NCBI GenBank assembly: GCA_016196065.1
Contig: JACPYL010000025.1
Coordinates: 124,001-188,000, forward strand
Source: Acidobacteriota bacterium
GTDB taxonomy: Bacteria; Acidobacteriota; Terriglobia; Terriglobales; Acidobacteriaceae
Direction of reading: 5' to 3'
Length of the DNA stretch: 64,000 nucleotides
Shown: positions 1 to 10,700 of the stretch, piece by piece
Numbering within the stretch: the first letter of the stretch is position 1
How the letters are laid out: the number at the start of each line of letters is the position of its first letter
Notes under the pieces: generated by a model
Databases searched by the model: none
Told to the model about the DNA's origin: nothing
The model's input: only the letters and a program-made list of their open reading frames with translations
Made by a program: the position numbers and the translations under genes

Positions 1-19
1 CGAATTTCTTGACTTTCAT
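1..19 (-). CDS. Start of a gene that runs off the left edge
   Basis: Only six codons are inside the window (MKVKKF). The start is supported by a good Shine-Dalgarno GGAGG at 28-32 on the same strand, eight bases upstream of the ATG, and by a lysine-rich N-terminus that could begin a signal peptide. The gene would lie downstream of the alpha-galactosidase in the same direction, with 226 bases between them (20-245) in which I see no convincing gene or terminator. Product unknown. Confidence 0.45.
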
Positions 20-245
20 TGTGGAAGCCTCCAGACCAACATGAATTGCACGAGGTTTCGGCAGACACGGGACGATACCCATGTCGACCGTCAATCCGAC
101 TCCCCGCTGTTTGAGATATCGGAATCAGCCACAAAAAAACGACAGGCTCATGCGGACATTCTGGAGGCTCGAGAGGCTTGACTGGAAACAGGCGGCCTTC
201 GCTTCTTCGAGTGGTTTGACGCAACCTACGAATTGTTGCGACCAC

Positions 246-2333
246 CTACTGTGGTGTTGCTTCCAGCAGCAGGTGTTTGGAGAAGCTCACGGATAGCTTC
301 GCGACCGGACCGCGAACAATTCCGTAGTCCTTGCCGTCGACGTAGTCCACGACGTGATACGAACGATCGTTGAGGCCGCGCAGTTCCACGTTGCCTTTCC
401 AATTGCTGGCAAAGAACGCGTAGTACATCTTGCGGTCTTTGCGGATGACGTGCGTTTCGGGCAGATCAAAACCGATATCGTAGAGCGTGCCAAGATATTG
501 GCCGCGCGACAGGCCTTTGTCGCGATAAATATCCATCCACTTCTGAAAAGTCTTCGCGTGGTCCGGCGTGAGATCAAATCGGCCGTGCTTCTTCACTAGA
601 GCGGGCAGCACAAACTGCGTGCCAACTACTCCTCCCACGCCCAACGTGGAAGCAAAATCGTCGTGACCATCGCTCAGCTCAACGTGATCGCCAAAGTAAG
701 GGATGTCATCTCCCATGAGCCCTTTGAGTGTCTTGCCCTTGGAACGAACCTGGTATGAGCTTCCCGGATCGGAAGCAACCGACATATTGAAATGCGGCAT
801 GGTGAAGAAAGAGAACGAGGTACCGCAAGGACAGAACTCCACGAGTGATCCGGGCTTGGCTTTTTGTGCGGCATCGTAGATATCGCGGAAAAAGTTCGGC
901 AAAGCCTCGACCGACTCCTCGGGGCGCTGGTGATGGTGAGCCGGGTTATAACAGGCCGGAACGCCATTCATGTGCTGGCCATCGAGTTTGAGGCCGTCAA
1001 ATCCCCAATCGACCAGTATCTTGCGCACTAGTTCTTTGTGATATTCCACCACGCGAGGCTGAGCGGGGCAGAGATAATAGGAATTCCACCACGAAATTTT
1101 TCGCCTCGATCCATCTTTGTTCTTCAAGGCAAGATCAGGTTCATCCAGGAGCAACTTGGAATTCGGGACCGCGCTCAGCGGCGACCACCAAAGTTGTGCT
1201 TTGAATCCCTCCTGGTGAATGCGATTCACCATCGCCTTGATGTCGGCATCTCCGCGAGGAAACTTCTTGGGATCGAGTTGCCAGTCGCCGTAATTATTCT
1301 GCCAACCATCGTCGAGTGTCACCCACTTGAATCCCATCCTTTTGACTGTGGGGAGCGTGTCGTAAACCTGTTGCGGTTGGAAGTTACGCCCATATCCCCA
1401 GGCGCACCAGATTGCTCCGAAGCCGTCGTCTGGAGTTGATGCCATGTGGAAACCGAGTTTCGACATGTATCCGCGGTATGTAAGGAGCGTCTGGAAGTAG
1501 TCGCCCTCGTGTACGGTCACGAACGTGCGAAACGTGTGGAAGCTGTCGCCGGGTTGCAGGGATTGGTCGTGGCGATACTGCACACCCACTTGAGCCTGGC
1601 GCGCGTTGGGCATGGAAACTGGCAGGGACACCAAACGCGGCCCCGGCTCAACGTGGCCCACGCCAATCCCCACGTCTCTCCGCCACACATCGATGATCGG
1701 CGTACCGCCACCGTAGTCGCTGGCATTCATGCCGAGATAGTTCTGCTGAACGAAGCCGGTGTGGAGCGGGAGTATCCAGTTCGGACGGCGCTCAAACGAA
1801 GCGCTCTGGAACGACCAAAATGCAATCGGGGCAGCGTTGCGCTCTGCATCAATTTTGTAAGCGTTGTTGCTCCAGCCGAGAACCTGCAGCGGCGATTTCC
1901 CAGTATTGGTGTAACTGACATCAAAGACGGCAAGGCTTGGAAATTCGTCATAAATCGTGACTGCCAGAATCTTGCGAAGCGAGCCGGACGCGCCAGTCAG
2001 AGTAAGCTTCTCTCCACCACCAAAGCCGTCGGTGATGCGCTCGTGCGCCTGCGACTCCAGCGCGAAGTTGCCCCAGGAACTGTCCTTTCCCTGGACCGTC
2101 TCTGATGCCGAGAACGCGCCTAAGGGAACTTCCTTGCCCTTCAACCGCGCAACCACGCGGCTGCGCATGTTCTTTTCAAACTCGATACGGAGGCTTTGGC
2201 TTTGGATATACGGGGATTCACCAGCGACCGGCTTGGCGCCCGCAGCCGACTGATTGGGTTGTACTGTGGATCGGACGCCCATTGGCAATACTGCAAGAAT
2301 GACTACAGAAATGAAGTAACGCGTATTCGTCAT
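246..2333 (-). CDS. Secreted GH36-type alpha-galactosidase
   Basis: Likely hydrolyses terminal alpha-galactosides in the periplasm or outside the cell. The chosen start gives 695 residues beginning MTNTRYFISVVILAVLPMGV, a signal peptide; a longer reading from 2420 would put a non-hydrophobic 29-residue extension in front and overlap the upstream gene. An N-terminal beta-supersandwich-like part (about 40-300) is followed by a TIM barrel (about 305-600) with a DDGWQ motif at 341-345. KLDG carries the expected nucleophile at about Asp451, and the acid/base candidate is Asp522 in SDPG. These motifs fit clan GH-D (GH27/GH36/GH31 type). It is the last gene of a galactose-flavoured run, 40 bases after the GatZ/KbaZ-like gene. 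Exact substrate is inferred, not shown. Confidence 0.8.
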   Translation of the reverse strand: MTNTRYFISVVILAVLPMGVRSTVQPNQSAAGAKPVAGESPYIQSQSLRIEFEKNMRSRVVARLKGKEVPLGAFSASETVQGKDSSWGNFALESQAHERITDGFGGGEKLTLTGASGSLRKILAVTIYDEFPSLAVFDVSYTNTGKSPLQVLGWSNNAYKIDAERNAAPIAFWSFQSASFERRPNWILPLHTGFVQQNYLGMNASDYGGGTPIIDVWRRDVGIGVGHVEPGPRLVSLPVSMPNARQAQVGVQYRHDQSLQPGDSFHTFRTFVTVHEGDYFQTLLTYRGYMSKLGFHMASTPDDGFGAIWCAWGYGRNFQPQQVYDTLPTVKRMGFKWVTLDDGWQNNYGDWQLDPKKFPRGDADIKAMVNRIHQEGFKAQLWWSPLSAVPNSKLLLDEPDLALKNKDGSRRKISWWNSYYLCPAQPRVVEYHKELVRKILVDWGFDGLKLDGQHMNGVPACYNPAHHHQRPEESVEALPNFFRDIYDAAQKAKPGSLVEFCPCGTSFSFFTMPHFNMSVASDPGSSYQVRSKGKTLKGLMGDDIPYFGDHVELSDGHDDFASTLGVGGVVGTQFVLPALVKKHGRFDLTPDHAKTFQKWMDIYRDKGLSRGQYLGTLYDIGFDLPETHVIRKDRKMYYAFFASNWKGNVELRGLNDRSYHVVDYVDGKDYGIVRGPVAKLSVSFSKHLLLEATPQ

Positions 2334-2373
2334 GATTTTGTCCGGTCCATCCGATTTTATGTCAGTCGCAACC

Positions 2374-3732
2374 TCAACCTGCGCAGGCTCTGGCGTAAAC
2401 GCGCAGCACTTCGCGCACATGGTTACGGATCAGCATTTCAGGATTGGCCTGAAGTTGTCCGCTTCGTATCGCTTCATACTCCAAAGGCAGAAACTGGCTC
2501 ACCAGGGTTGGGGGAATCGCCTGCACGGCGAGATTGCCCATGAGCCGGCCAATCTCTTCCTGAACCGAGGGCTCGTTCCAATAATATCGGCAGCGATCAC
2601 TGTAGCTATAAATCAACTGCCGGCTTATCTCTTCTTCGCTGCCGCGATAATACGATCGCCAATGAATGGGGTTGCGCAACATTGCTTTTTCCAATGCTTC
2701 GCGCACTCGCGATGGCCGGCGTGAAGACCGCGTTGCCAACAACTCGTGCTCGATTGCGGTCAAAGCCAGGACCGCCTCTCGATATGCAAACGTCAACCAG
2801 GGGCCCACTTTAAGAATTGCGAAGTGGTCCTGCACCAGCTGTTCGAGACCTGTCGGAGATTGGTAATCCGTAGAATGCGCTTCGTAAACGACACCGGAGT
2901 GGGTTGATAGCGCCGCGGACAAGGATCGCGTCTTCGCACGATCGTAGGCGAACACCACATCCGAGCCGAACTCGACTCCGGGCTGCACGACCAGCCCGAC
3001 TACCCTTTCCCAGGCGGAAGCCAAATTCCGTTCCGTAAACGCGCGTTGGAAAATCTCCAGAGTTCGATGGACGTCCTCAACTTTGGTTGTCTCTGGAGCA
3101 TGTGCTTCAAGCAACTCGCCGCCCGGGGCGGGCACTTCGGTTCCGATCACGTAGACGACACGGGGAGAACCTGGCGGCAGTTCGCGAGTTGCCTTTTCCG
3201 CAACTTCACACAGGATAGCGGCTCGCTCCGCGACGACTTGTTCTTGTAAGCCCGCTTCTCCATCATCGGCGCAGGCCATGCTCGCATCGAGATGAATCTT
3301 GTGATATCCGCTGAGCACGCACTGGCGCACAAGTTCGCAGGCCTTCTCCATTGCAGAATTTGCGGTTTCGTTTCGCCACGGAAAAGGACCGAGATGGTCT
3401 CCGCCCAGCAAGACCCGTTCGGAAGGCAATCCAGCGCGTGCGGCGACGCCCCGGATCCACTGCGCGAACTTCTCAGGAGTCTGCCCAGTGTAGCCGCCAA
3501 ATTGGTTTACCTGGCTCGAAGTCGACTCGACGTGCAAAACCGTCCCGTCCTCGATGGATTGCTGGATCGCCGCCGCGATCACTTGCGGGTGGGCGGAACA
3601 GACGGCGTATACGCCGCCTTTTTTCGACTCTCGATTGCGGCGCAATACATCCTGAAGCCGAGCGCTCGGATCGAGGCTATGCGCGTTCTGGTCCTGCTTT
3701 TCAATATTCGTGAAAGTGATCTCCCTGCTCAA
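2374..3732 (-). CDS. GatZ/KbaZ-family tagatose-phosphate metabolism protein (AgaZ-like)
   Basis: A 452-residue protein of the D-tagatose-1,6-bisphosphate aldolase 'non-catalytic subunit' family. Family motifs are plain: VYAVCSAHP near 42-50, QVNQFGGYTGQTP near 74-86, GGDHLGPFPW near 110-119 and KIHLDASMACADD near 144-156. Members have been described as a stabilising subunit of GatY/KbaY aldolases or as a tagatose-6-phosphate kinase (AgaZ). No GatY/KbaY partner lies in this window, which favours a separate enzymatic role. The start is TTG, with AGGCGG just upstream and the stop of the preceding TonB receptor 7 bases away, so it is probably co-transcribed and translationally coupled. Cytoplasmic. 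Confidence 0.8.
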   Translation of the reverse strand: MSREITFTNIEKQDQNAHSLDPSARLQDVLRRNRESKKGGVYAVCSAHPQVIAAAIQQSIEDGTVLHVESTSSQVNQFGGYTGQTPEKFAQWIRGVAARAGLPSERVLLGGDHLGPFPWRNETANSAMEKACELVRQCVLSGYHKIHLDASMACADDGEAGLQEQVVAERAAILCEVAEKATRELPPGSPRVVYVIGTEVPAPGGELLEAHAPETTKVEDVHRTLEIFQRAFTERNLASAWERVVGLVVQPGVEFGSDVVFAYDRAKTRSLSAALSTHSGVVYEAHSTDYQSPTGLEQLVQDHFAILKVGPWLTFAYREAVLALTAIEHELLATRSSRRPSRVREALEKAMLRNPIHWRSYYRGSEEEISRQLIYSYSDRCRYYWNEPSVQEEIGRLMGNLAVQAIPPTLVSQFLPLEYEAIRSGQLQANPEMLIRNHVREVLRVYARACAG

Positions 3733-3739
3733 CCGCCGC

Positions 3740-6700
3740 CTAAAAACTAACCTTCAGGGCAAACTGAATCTGCCGTGGAGTTCGCGCCGCGGTGAGAGCA
3801 CCCTGCTGCGACGTCCCTAGAATAGTCGCGTTGTTGCCGTTCTGGGGGCCGCTGTTCGCGAACAAAAAGTTGGTGTGGTTCAGGACATTGAAGAATTCCG
3901 CACGGAACTCCAGGTTTGTTCGTTCGGTCATATGAAAATTCTTGAAGACCGACATGTCCCAAGTCGTGTAGCCGGGCGCCTGAATCGTATTTCGTCCGAC
4001 ACTACCGAACGATCCTAGGCCTGGATCGATGAAGGCACAAGTGTTGAACCAGGCCGCAGGCGTGCGAATTCTGTCGGGCGCGACGCAGTCTGGATTTGCC
4101 GCTACCGGTCCCGCCTTGTTCGGATCGCCCACCCGGTCAGGCCGCTGAGAGACTCCGCCCGCCCCGCCGTCAGCGTTGGCAAAATTGCCGTTGCCATCGA
4201 GCATCGTGTACCAGTTGCCCGTTGAGATTGAGAGGATGTTGGCGACCTGCCAACCACCAGCGACCTGATTTGCGATTCCGCTTGCCTGGCCTAAGAACCT
4301 CCTGCCGTGGCCGAACGGTAATTCATAGATCGAGTTCAACACGAAACGGTGACGAACATCGAAGTCCGAATTCCCCCGCTCCGCCGACGCATTCCGGTAG
4401 TCACGGAAGTCGCTGTTGTTCTGAGTTGGGCCCAGGTTCGCATTCGAAGCGATATCGATCGAGTGCGCCCATGTGTACGACGCTTCAAATTGCAATCCCT
4501 TGGAAAAGCGCTTTTCGAATCTCGCTTGCAGCGAGTTGTAGTTCGACGATCCCGTCGATCGGAACCAGTCGATGCCAGTATCAAAAACCGGGCTGCAATT
4601 GTCCGGCGTATCCAGCGTGCACCCTGTACTCTTCACGAGGCGACGAGGCGCGGTCGGTGCATTCGAGTCGGTCGTTGGCGACGCCTGGTTCCCATTGAAG
4701 AAGGTGTAGAGCTTGGTCCCCTTCGAACCGCCATAGGTGACAGCCAGCACGCTGTTCCCCGGCAACTCTTTTTCAAAGCCAAGATGCCACTGTTGCATGT
4801 AGGGGGTTCGCAAGTTCTTGTCGACGGAAAAGAATACTGGAGTGTTGGGGTCCGTCAAGGCGCTGCTCGGAAAACCGGAGGCCAATGACGGTATGCCCGC
4901 AACCCGGCAATCCAATGTTTCGTTTGCGGACGGTGCGCTGCACGGCGCGACGAACGACTGATTGACGAAGAACGGCGGGTTGAAGCCCGGGCTCGGATTT
5001 GAATACGGCCCGTTTTCTTGTCCGCCATAAAAGACGCCAAATCCCGCTCGCAGCACCGTCTTCGGCGCGAACTGCCATGCCAGACCGAAGCGTGGGGCGA
5101 AATTATTCAGGTCCGAGTTGATCAACCCACGGCTCCCGGTGGGGCTGACTTTGACGAACCCCGAAATGAAAGGTGTCAACTGCGCATCCTTCCCTTTCGG
5201 CAAGATGATGGTGGGGTCGGTTGGATTGCTCAGGTCAAAATTTCCCGTATCGTCGAATCGCTCCGAGACGGTTCCGAACAGCTCGTATCGCAAGCCGATA
5301 TTCAGCACCAGGTTCGGAGTGACCTTCCAATCATCCTGCGCATAAAACGCATAGGTATTGCGGAAGTAGTCGACGTTGTGGAGATTATTGATGCCACCGC
5401 CGTTTGTGAGACCGGCCATGAACGAGGCGAATCCGCTGCCTCCGTTGCCGATTGCGGCCGGATTGTCGGTGAGCGTGTTGTCAAAACCAAGAAACCCGCG
5501 CGCCGCCGCCGGCTGAAAAATCGTAAATTCCTCGCGCCGGATCTCCGTCCCGTATTTCCAGGTATGCCGCCCTCGCAACCACGTCATGTTCTCAGAGAGG
5601 GTGTAGGAATTCTGCAGTTCCTTCGATGGGAGAAACGTCGGACTGCCCAAAGTCGCCACATCACTGAATCCCAGCTGCGGCAATCCGCCGATCCCGGCCG
5701 AGAATGGAACTCCGGGAAAGTCGATACTCGGATCAGCCGACACATTGACGTCGGCATTCAGTTGTAGACGCTGCGCATTCACCCGGTTGTAGCCCAATCG
5801 GAATTCGTTGATCAGTTCAGGCTTGAAAACATGTGTCCAGCTGGTGGCGATGCTGCGATAGGAAAAGTCTTCGTTGCCGCTGAAGAATCCACCCCCGTCC
5901 GCCAATCCTCCAAACGTACCCGGAATCGAACTTGGTTGATGCTCGAAGCTGAAGCGGAAAAACGCGTTGTCCTTGTCGGAGAACTTCTGGTCCACACGGG
6001 CATCGAAGTTGTTGCGCGTTTCGGCACGAACCGGATTCGCCAGATAGTTGTTGCCGCTCGACTGGATCGGTCCCGCGGCCGGGTAAAGTGCGGCTAAGCG
6101 TAACGCCAGCGGATCCAGCGAACCGCCTCCCGCCACTACCGGAGTTGCCGGAATAATATTCAGGGCCGTGCCGGACTCGTCATACTGAAAGGGGACGCCA
6201 CAGTCCGCCTGCCCCTCGATGCCCACTTGCGCCAGCCGCGCATCAAAGATTTCTCCCGCGTAAGTTGGCCTGCCGTTGCAATCGGTGCCGGTCACGCTCG
6301 TGTAATCGATCAGGTCGGAAAAGTCTCCCGTCCGCCATCCCGCCGGCGGCACGAATGCGGTCTGCGTCTGCGCCTGCCGCACGCGAAGGCCCTCGTAGTC
6401 CACGAAGAAGAAACTGCGACTCCGCCCGTCGTACAGATGCCCAAGATAAATCGGACCGCCGAAGGTCACCCCAAATTGGTTCTGCTGATATTGCGGAGCA
6501 GACTTTGTGGGATCGTCGAAGTAGTTGCGGCCGTCAAGTTTGTTATTGCGCAAAAATTGCCACGCCGATCCGTGAATCTGGTTCGTTCCCGACTTGATGA
6601 CCGCGTTGACAATCGCCCCGTTCCCGCGCCCGAACTCTGCGCTGTACGCATTGGTCTGGACCTTAAATTCCTGCAGAGCCTCGACCGGTGGCTGAATCAC

Positions 6701-7345
6701 AAAATTGGTTTCGTTGAGCAGATCGGGCAAATTGGAATTGTTGTCCACGCCGTCGAGCAGGAAATTGTTCTGCAGTGACCGCGCTCCGTTGGCACTGAAG
6801 CCGTATCCACCTTCGTCGCGGGCGCCGGGTTCGCTCGGCGCCGTTCCGGTGCTAAGTAAAGCAAGCTGCGCAAAGTTGCGGCCGTTGAGCGGCAGGTTGC
6901 TCACGCGCTTCTGGTCCACGACCTGACCCAATTCCGAGGTCTCGGTTTCAAGCAAAGGCGCGGCGCCAGTGACGATCACTTCCTCAGTCAGAAGCCCGAG
7001 TTGGAGCGTAACGTTGACCGCCACGCGCCCTTGAATATTGAGTTCCACCGTCTCCGACACAGCCTTCTTGAAGCCGCTCTTCGCCACCGTCACTTTGTAT
7101 CGGCCGACGTGCAACGGGCTGGCCACGTACTCACCCGACTCGCCCGTCGTGGTCTTGAAGGTTTGTCCGCGCTCGATGTCGGTGACCTCGACCTCCGCAG
7201 CGACCACAACTGCGCCGGAGCCATCCTTTACCGTACCCACGATGCTGCCCGCGTCCTTCTGCGCCCAGGCCGGCACGGAAAGCGCCAGGCACAAGGAGAA
7301 AATGATCACGGAAATGAGAAAACGAGACGGTCGCAAACCCTTCAT
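3740..7345 (-). CDS. TonB-dependent receptor with carboxypeptidase-regulatory-like domain
   Basis: Outer-membrane uptake receptor of 1201 residues, probably for a galactose-containing oligosaccharide judged by its neighbours. Signal peptide ends AWA-Q at about residue 28. A beta-sandwich carboxypeptidase-regulatory-like domain (about 32-115) is followed by a plug (about 125-260) with LPLNGRNFAQL and the 'NNFLLDGVDNN' segment, then a large barrel ending in aromatic Phe (LKVSF). The start has AAGGAG nine bases upstream. The gene heads a probable three-gene transcript: receptor, GatZ/KbaZ-like protein, alpha-galactosidase. A promoter candidate lies about 100 bases upstream. Confidence 0.9.
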   Translation of the reverse strand: MKGLRPSRFLISVIIFSLCLALSVPAWAQKDAGSIVGTVKDGSGAVVVAAEVEVTDIERGQTFKTTTGESGEYVASPLHVGRYKVTVAKSGFKKAVSETVELNIQGRVAVNVTLQLGLLTEEVIVTGAAPLLETETSELGQVVDQKRVSNLPLNGRNFAQLALLSTGTAPSEPGARDEGGYGFSANGARSLQNNFLLDGVDNNSNLPDLLNETNFVIQPPVEALQEFKVQTNAYSAEFGRGNGAIVNAVIKSGTNQIHGSAWQFLRNNKLDGRNYFDDPTKSAPQYQQNQFGVTFGGPIYLGHLYDGRSRSFFFVDYEGLRVRQAQTQTAFVPPAGWRTGDFSDLIDYTSVTGTDCNGRPTYAGEIFDARLAQVGIEGQADCGVPFQYDESGTALNIIPATPVVAGGGSLDPLALRLAALYPAAGPIQSSGNNYLANPVRAETRNNFDARVDQKFSDKDNAFFRFSFEHQPSSIPGTFGGLADGGGFFSGNEDFSYRSIATSWTHVFKPELINEFRLGYNRVNAQRLQLNADVNVSADPSIDFPGVPFSAGIGGLPQLGFSDVATLGSPTFLPSKELQNSYTLSENMTWLRGRHTWKYGTEIRREEFTIFQPAAARGFLGFDNTLTDNPAAIGNGGSGFASFMAGLTNGGGINNLHNVDYFRNTYAFYAQDDWKVTPNLVLNIGLRYELFGTVSERFDDTGNFDLSNPTDPTIILPKGKDAQLTPFISGFVKVSPTGSRGLINSDLNNFAPRFGLAWQFAPKTVLRAGFGVFYGGQENGPYSNPSPGFNPPFFVNQSFVAPCSAPSANETLDCRVAGIPSLASGFPSSALTDPNTPVFFSVDKNLRTPYMQQWHLGFEKELPGNSVLAVTYGGSKGTKLYTFFNGNQASPTTDSNAPTAPRRLVKSTGCTLDTPDNCSPVFDTGIDWFRSTGSSNYNSLQARFEKRFSKGLQFEASYTWAHSIDIASNANLGPTQNNSDFRDYRNASAERGNSDFDVRHRFVLNSIYELPFGHGRRFLGQASGIANQVAGGWQVANILSISTGNWYTMLDGNGNFANADGGAGGVSQRPDRVGDPNKAGPVAANPDCVAPDRIRTPAAWFNTCAFIDPGLGSFGSVGRNTIQAPGYTTWDMSVFKNFHMTERTNLEFRAEFFNVLNHTNFLFANSGPQNGNNATILGTSQQGALTAARTPRQIQFALKVSF

Positions 7346-7447
7346 AGCAAATCTCCTTCAGCGAACTCACCATCCGGCCATTGATACTGGCTGGAATTAC
7401 GGCTTTCGCCTCAATCGCTGGTCCGAACGGGTTATTACGTTTCATTT

Positions 7448-7476
7448 CTTTTACTTTCGTTTTGCATCGTTGTCAA
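7448..7476 (-). promoter_or_regulatory. Candidate sigma-70-type promoter of the receptor/GatZ/alpha-galactosidase operon
   Basis: On the minus strand TTGACA (7476-7471) is followed after 17 bases by TAAAAG (7453-7448). It stands about 100 bases upstream of the receptor start. The rest of the 368-base gap 7346-7713 holds no gene or clear terminator that I can support; the upstream receptor gene ends at 7714 in the same direction, so read-through is possible. Confidence 0.45.
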
Positions 7477-7713
7477 GGGAGTTTTTAGCTCGGCGAGGAG
7501 GGCGCATAAATATGCGATCGGGAAAATCACAATTTCAAGAGCACGAGTAGTGTCCAAACCTGCTTGGTGTTGCATGTTCCGCCGAGTGCGAAAAGGCGGC
7601 GGATGCGCGCCACGAGCGGTCGGGCCACCCCACTTCATTGGCTACTTTGAAGCAGGGTGCGCCGACGGCGACGCCAGACAAGGACTGTTTCTTACTGCAG
7701 GTGCCCTGTGTTT

Positions 7714-10700
7714 CTACCAATAGAGTTTGAGAGCCATCTGCACCTCTCGCGGATTGTTACAAGTGTAGAAAATCTTGCCGAAGGTCGTATCGGTCAGGCC
7801 AAGTGCAGGATCCACATAGGTAGTATCCGGCCCGCAAAACTGCGGATGATTGAACGTGTTGAAGCTTTCCAGCCGGTACTCCAATCTCATACCTTCGCGA
7901 ATCGAGCCGAGGCCGAACTCCTTAAACATCGACAGATCGGCGTTCGCTCCGCCCGGATTGCGCACACTGCCCAGACTGCGAGGGGCCGTGCCCAATGCGT
8001 ATTGCGCGGGTTGCGCCAGGAAGTCGCTGCCGTCGGCGCTCGTGAAGTATTGCTGGATCCAGTCGGAGTCTTTTCCGCCGCTCCGCTTTGGAGTACCGAC
8101 CAGATTCGGACGTTGCGCTCCATATGTAGGCAGAGGACGCGACTCGTACAAAGCAGGATTAATCGGGCGCCCGCTACTGAAACGCCAGATTCCATTAGTC
8201 CGCCATCCACCTACGATGCCGTTGAGTATTGGATTCGAGGTGTTACCAATCCACTTACCCCGGCCAATTGGCAACTCGTAGGTGTAGCTGAACTGAAGAA
8301 CATGGGGAATATCGAAGCTGGATAGACTGCGCTCGCCGCCTGGATTGTTCGGGTTTTGCAAGCTTGCAAAGCTTCCCAGATAGCCGCTGTTGGTACTGGT
8401 CAACGACGAATCGTCGATCGACTTGGAGAATGTATAGGTGGTCAGAAATTCCAGACCGTTCGAAAAGCGCTTCTCGGCGCGAATCTGCAGTGCGTGATAA
8501 AGCGAGTTCGCGATCGGCGGCTCGTCTCCAGAGAAGGAACCGAACTGCGGATACGCAAACTTCAGCTGTAGCGCCTGAATTTGCGAATAGAGTAATGGGT
8601 TATTTGGATCCAGTACTTGCGACGCATTCGATTGTGCGGGATCGGCAAAAGGATTGTCGACAAACGTGATTAACTCTGCGATCTGATCTCCCGTAAAGTG
8701 CTCGATTTCGCGCCCCAGGTGATTGAGATTGCCGGCATTCGCGTAGTAAAGATGCGTTCCCTTCTTGCCGACGTAGGACGCGTCGAACACCATGTGCCAA
8801 CGCGTTTCGTGTTGCACCCCGAAACTCCAGCTTTGCTCATTTGGAATTTTGCTGCTGATACTCCGAATCGGACCGTAGCTGCCAAAGCCCACATCATTGA
8901 GGAGACCGAGGCTGCTCTTCGGAGGTTTCGTCGGCCCACCGTTGGGATACGGGTTGCTCATCCTGGCGGCGGGAGTAGCGCCATCGCCAAAGAACGATGT
9001 GACCAGGTTGCTCAACTGGTAGAAACCTTGTTGTCCAACTCCGGAACTTCCGGCCACTGCGCCTCTCCATGCGGAGAAGTAGATTCCGTAACCACCGCGA
9101 ATGACCGTGTTGTGAAACGGCCGGTAGGCAAAACCAAATCGAGGCTGAAAGTTCTTGTAAGAAGTGGCGTAGGAGTTCCGATCGTGAGAACTGGCAAAGC
9201 GCTCCCCGCCCAACAGATGCTTGCCATTCAGAGTGATCGGAGACTCAGCATTGGGATCAAGCCAATTGAGTTGGTTGTAGCGCTCGGTACGGGGCCGCAC
9301 AACCTCGTAGCGCATTCCGAGATTCAGGGTCAGGCGATCGCTCTTTTTCCAATTGTCCTGGACGAATCCGCCGAACTCGAAATTCTGGCTGGCCACAGAG
9401 TTTGGAATCTCGTACATTCCCCACGAGTTCGGTTGGACGCCAATCATGAAGCTCGCCATGCCATCTCCGCCCAGGAAAGGACAATCATGTTCCTCATCAG
9501 GCGTACATCCGGAATCGGGGTTTGACGTGCCGCTCTGGTCGAAGCTGTAATAGCCGCCCGGCGCGTAATTCGGTTGCGTGAAGTTGAGCCGGTGCAAACG
9601 GCCCTCCGCGCCGAATTTGAACTCGTGAGTACCCTTTACCCAGCTCAGCGTTCCGATCAGGTGATGAGTTTCCTGCCCCTGCTTGGCATAGCTGTAGAGT
9701 TCTCCGCCAATGTTGTTGTAGGGTCCCGCTGAACCGTATCCACCGATGCCAACGGCTGGAAACCAGTCATAGCCGGAGTCTTTCATGTAGGAAGGTTCGC
9801 CAATCGAATCCACGGCCGAGAATCCCTTCGGAAACGTTCCCGCATTGCTTGGGTAGAAGTAAGTCCCTCGAGAAACGCCGTAGGTGATGTTCAGCAAGAT
9901 GTTGGGAGTGAAGGTGTGGGTATCATTCAGCGCGAACACGTGTGCCCCACCCGTTGCCGGTCCGCTGGAGCAGGGATCCGCTACGTTCCTGAAGCAGTTG
10001 AACGGAGTGGAATTGTTTTTAGAGTGCGCGTATTTGCCGCTGATCAGATTCTTCTGACTGAAGCGGTGGTCAATCTTCAGGTCCCATTGATTAGTGCTGC
10101 CCTTGGTTGCACCGGAGTCGACCCGGTTGATGAATGGACTGTAGTCGGGGGTGCCGACGTTGTAGTTGGGTTCCGGGAAGTAGTTCATCAACTTCTGCGC
10201 AACCGGGTCAATCAGATTGCCTGGTCCGCCCGGCAGTCGATAGGGAGCAGCTTCAGGATAGCTGGCTAGAATCTGATTGCCAGGATGGTTCGCATCCACC
10301 GTGCTGGTGTAGTTTGTCAGATTGTTGAACGGGATCGGGGCAAGGCGCCTTGCACCTCCGACATTCGGATCGTACGTTCCGGAGTAGGGATCCCATACCT
10401 GCCCGTTTAGATTCGAGCAATTGCCCTGATCGTCGAATGCGCCGCCGTTATGAGTACAGACTTCACCGAAGTCGCCACTCTTCTCGGCATCACTCGGTAC
10501 GCCATAGAACACAGGCCCATAGGCTGAAGTCTGTCGTACGCCCTCATAGTCGAAGAAAAAGAATGTCTTGTTTTTCACGATCGGCCCGCCGAACGTAAGA
10601 CCGAAGTTATTGCGCCGAAGCGAAGGAATCGGAATTCCCTGGTTATTGGCGAACCAGTTGTTCGCATCCATCTTGTAGTGGCGAAGAAATTCATAGGCGC

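Noticed and set aside
81-296. A 71-codon plus-strand frame at the left end
   Set aside because: No ribosome site, runs into the alpha-galactosidase 3' end, and its sequence looks random.
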